Assembly (NCBI GenBank): GCA_020160955.1
Contig: JAIUOX010000023.1
Coordinates: 1-50,821 of the forward strand
Origin: Pseudomonadota bacterium
GTDB lineage: Bacteria > Pseudomonadota > Alphaproteobacteria > Reyranellales > Reyranellaceae
Direction of reading: 5' to 3'
DNA length: 50,821 nucleotides
The position numbers and the translations under genes are program-made. Every line of letters starts with the position of its first letter. Position 1 is the stretch's first letter. The notes under the pieces are model-generated. The model had not been told where the DNA came from and did not search any database. It saw nothing but the letters and a program-made list of their open reading frames with translations. Of the stretch, positions 48,772 to 50,821 are shown piece after piece.

Positions 48772-49722
48772 CTAGGGCCTCCGCACGCAGCGGAAGCCGA
48801 CGTGGCTGGTCGTCGTGTCGATCTGCTCGGCATGCCACGCCGCCGGGCGGTAGCGGCGGCAGTATTGCGGCGTGCAGAGGTGCGATCCGCCCTTCAGCAC
48901 CTTGCGGGCCACGCGCACCGCGTCGCGCGGATCGAAGCTCGCCTCCATCGCCACGCCGCGCGGGTTGCGCGGTACGCAGCAGGCCTTGCCGGTGTCGACA
49001 TCGTGCTTGTCGGCGTACCAGTCGGTCGTCCATTCCCAGACGTTGCCGATCAGGTCGTGGGCGCCGTAGGGGTTGGCCGGAAAGGCGCCGACCGGCGAGG
49101 TCCGCGCCCAGCCATCCGCCAGCGAGTTGGCATGAGGGAAGTCGCCCTGGAAGGTGTTGGCCATGTGCTTGCCCCCGGGCGTCAGCTCGTCGCCCCAGGC
49201 GAACTCCGCCCCTTCCAGCCCGCCGCGCGCGGCGAACTCGAACTCGGCCTCGGTCGGCAGGCTCTTGCCGGCCCACGCCGCGTAGGCCTCGGCATCGCGG
49301 TAGCCGACCTGCACCACCGGGTGGTCGTCCTTGCCGCCGATGTGGCTGCCCTTGCCGAGCGGCCGGCGCCAGTTGGCGCCCGGCGTGAAGCGCCACCACT
49401 GGGTGAAGTCGTCGAGCGGGACGGCGTGCTTGGGCGGCGTGAACACCAGCCCGCCGGCCTTCAGCATCCGGGGGATCGCGCCGGGATAGTCCTTCGGATC
49501 GGGCGGGATCTCGGCCCAGGTGACGTGGCCGGTGGCCTCGACGAAGGCCCGGAACTGGGCGTTGGTGACCGGCGTGGCGTCGAGCCAGAAGCCGTCGACG
49601 GTGACGTCGTGGGCCGGCGCTTCCTCCGGGTAATGCTCGTCCGATCCCATGCGGAAGGTGCCGCCGGGAATCCACACCATGCCGGGTGGGGCGTCGCGCG
49701 CCCCCGACTTCGCGGTCTCCAT
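48772..49722 (-). CDS. Formylglycine-generating enzyme (FGE/SUMF1 family)
   Basis: 316 residues from ATG 49722. Landmarks are 'GMVWIPGGTFRMGSDEHYPE', 'DGFWLDATPVTNAQFRAFVE', 'PVVQVGYRDAEAYAAWAGKS', 'LPTEAEFEFAARGGLEGAEF', 'DLIGNVWEWTTDWY' and the active site 'KGGSHLCTPQYCRRYRPAAW'. Cys283 and Cys288 are the copper-binding pair of true FGEs, which separates it from pseudo-FGE/EgtB relatives. FGE oxidises a Cys in sulfatases (CxPxR) to formylglycine. No sulfatase is in the window. Its stop codon directly abuts that of the convergent sensor gene. Confidence 0.94.
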   Translation of the reverse strand: METAKSGARDAPPGMVWIPGGTFRMGSDEHYPEEAPAHDVTVDGFWLDATPVTNAQFRAFVEATGHVTWAEIPPDPKDYPGAIPRMLKAGGLVFTPPKHAVPLDDFTQWWRFTPGANWRRPLGKGSHIGGKDDHPVVQVGYRDAEAYAAWAGKSLPTEAEFEFAARGGLEGAEFAWGDELTPGGKHMANTFQGDFPHANSLADGWARTSPVGAFPANPYGAHDLIGNVWEWTTDWYADKHDVDTGKACCVPRNPRGVAMEASFDPRDAVRVARKVLKGGSHLCTPQYCRRYRPAAWHAEQIDTTTSHVGFRCVRRP

Positions 49723-49846
49723 CGCCGGCGATTGTCGGCGGATCGCGCGCGAAGGCAATTGGAACTTCGCGCGGGGCGGCCACGAGCGGGCTTGTCATTT
49801 GGCGCCACTCGGGAATGAATGCGCCGCGACAAGCGAGAGGTTCTTC

Positions 49847-50719
49847 ATGCCCGACCCCCTGCCGTACCTGCAGACCCTGCGGCTCAGCCACCTGACCGAG
49901 TACCGGTACCGCAAGCCGGTCCGCTTCGGGCCACACAAGGTGCTGGTGCGGCCGCGCGAGGGTCACGACCTGCGGATCACCGGCGCGCGCGTCGAGATCG
50001 ACCCGAAGCCCGAGGTCCGCTACCTGCGCGACGTCTACGGCAACTCGCTGGCCGTGCTCGAGTTCGACAAGCCGGCGGCGCGCCTGCGCATCCTGATCGA
50101 GGCCGACCTCCAGTACATCCGGGACAGCGACCTCGACGACATGGTCGATCCGGCGGCGCGCTTCTTTCCCTTCCAGTATCCGCCGGACGAGCAGGTCGAG
50201 CTGATCCCCTTCCGGCTGCCGAGCTATCCCTACGATGCGCCGACGCTGTACGCGTGGCTGCAGGACCTCTACCGGCCCGGCCAGGTGATCGAGACGGCGG
50301 ACCTGCTGGTCAACCTCACCAGCCACATCTTCCGCTCGTTCCGCTACGAGGCGCGCGAATCGGTCGGCGTCCAGGTGCCGAGCGAGACGATCGCCAAGGG
50401 CAGCGGCTCGTGTCGTGACTACGCCGTGCTGATGATGGAGGCGGCGCGGCACTGGGGCTTCGCCGCGCGCTTCGTCTCGGGCTACATCCAGATGGCGGAG
50501 GGCCAGCATGGCGCGACCCATGCCTGGACCGAGATCTACGTGCCGGGCGCCGGCTGGCAGGGCTTCGATCCGACCAACGACAAGCGGGTCGGCCGCGAGC
50601 ACATCGCCGTCGCGGTGGCGCGCGAGCAGGAAAAGGCCATGCCGATCTCGGGCAGCTGGTTCGGCGATGCCGGCGATTTCGAGGGCATGGAGGTGAAGGT
50701 CGAGGTGGTTTCCACCTGA
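49847..50719 (+). CDS. Transglutaminase-like cysteine protease family protein
   Basis: 290 residues from ATG 49847. The bacterial N-terminal beta domain ('LRLSHLTEYRYRKPVRFGPH', 'RPREGHDLRITGARVEI') precedes a transglutaminase core with the Cys189-His225-Asp241 triad: 'AKGSGSCRDYAVLMMEAARH', 'HGATHAWTEIYVPGAGWQGF' and 'DPTND'. These are usually cytoplasmic cysteine peptidases or amidases, often clustered with circularly permuted ATP-grasp and alpha-E genes, which are not seen here. It is divergent from the FGE gene. Confidence 0.92.
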   Translation: MPDPLPYLQTLRLSHLTEYRYRKPVRFGPHKVLVRPREGHDLRITGARVEIDPKPEVRYLRDVYGNSLAVLEFDKPAARLRILIEADLQYIRDSDLDDMVDPAARFFPFQYPPDEQVELIPFRLPSYPYDAPTLYAWLQDLYRPGQVIETADLLVNLTSHIFRSFRYEARESVGVQVPSETIAKGSGSCRDYAVLMMEAARHWGFAARFVSGYIQMAEGQHGATHAWTEIYVPGAGWQGFDPTNDKRVGREHIAVAVAREQEKAMPISGSWFGDAGDFEGMEVKVEVVST

Positions 50720-50728
50720 CCCGGCCCG

Positions 50729-50821
50729 TCAGCCCCGCGCCGGGTTCAGCAGGTCGTCGCGGTTGTAGCGGAACAGGCCGGGGCAGCCGGCGGGCGGCGT
50801 CCGGAACGGCCGGCTGAAGCC
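50729..50821 (-). CDS. C-terminal 30 residues of a gene cut by the window edge
   Basis: Read on the minus strand the frame ends in TGA at 50729-50731, and the visible end is 'GFSRPFRTPPAGCPGLFRYN' then 'RDDLLNPARG'. It is open to the window edge. Too little is present to name it. It converges on the transglutaminase gene with 9 bp between the stops. Confidence 0.5.
   Translation of the reverse strand, partial: GFSRPFRTPPAGCPGLFRYNRDDLLNPARG

Noticed and set aside
1..50821. CRISPR arrays, insertion sequences, prophage or integrative-element ends
   Set aside because: I saw no regularly spaced direct repeats, transposase, integrase or phage genes. The tRNA-Arg has no duplicated 3' end nearby. 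The repeats present are short inverted elements.

Overview
The window is GC-rich chromosomal DNA with tightly packed genes and no phage, transposase or CRISPR signal. GC richness, Bug/TctC-type and family-5 solute receptors, Rieske, luciferase-type and Baeyer-Villiger monooxygenases, a fused indolepyruvate:ferredoxin oxidoreductase and CCA-encoding tRNA-Arg(ACG) together suggest a metabolically versatile soil or water alphaproteobacterium, perhaps of the Rhodospirillales/Reyranella type. That placement is inference; no rRNA or typing gene lies in the window.

Layout. 1-8.9 kb: the tail of a patatin-like lipase, an AtzG-like small protein with its amidase, an NtaA/DszA-type flavin monooxygenase, a GNAT enzyme, a peptide-type ABC receptor divergent from a metal-dependent amidohydrolase, and a DMT exporter; this reads as uptake and hydrolysis of nitrogen-containing organics. 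8.9-15.3 kb: DUF4864 protein, tRNA-Arg(ACG), two divergent SGNH hydrolases (the second overlapping a VOC gene and an SDR gene by 4 bp each), a low-complexity membrane protein, a peroxiredoxin and YqgE. 15.4-20.9 kb: a 1169-residue 2-oxoacid:ferredoxin oxidoreductase and a TctC receptor/pxpA pair. 21.0-23.9 kb: a plus-strand operon of SDR, DsbA-fold isomerase, HxlR regulator and nitronate monooxygenase.

24.0-27.9 kb is a minus-strand five-gene run: HAD phosphatase, recX, arsC, a membrane adenylate cyclase carrying a histidine-rich membrane domain and a 2Fe-2S domain, and a TPR protein. 28.0-32.2 kb holds a TetR regulator and the SxtJ / SxtK-like / carbamoyltransferase module followed by a quinone oxidoreductase. 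32.3-37.3 kb: OmpA-like protein, Rieske oxygenase, SDR, pirin and a second quinone oxidoreductase. 37.3-40.3 kb: queC and htpG, with a good sigma-32-like promoter overlapping the queC stop codon and a short proline-rich leader ORF before htpG. 40.3-50.8 kb: CopC-like, small membrane and VOC proteins, a FecR-domain secreted protein with a TPR partner, a STAS-like protein, a Baeyer-Villiger monooxygenase, a PAS-GAF membrane sensor without an output domain, a formylglycine-generating enzyme, a transglutaminase-like protein and the end of one more gene.

Several intergenic gaps carry dispersed inverted repeats: a 'CATCCCGAGCGCAGCGAGGG' family in three copies, a 'CCTCCC...GGGAGG' family, and a 25-bp pair. 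They sit mostly just behind stop codons. The observations I rate highest are the redox-sensor-like adenylate cyclase operon, the htpG leader ORF with its heat-shock-type promoter, the carbamoyltransferase trio, and a shared 'LQSSGPL...PLQxTGP' motif in two unrelated exported proteins 29 kb apart.
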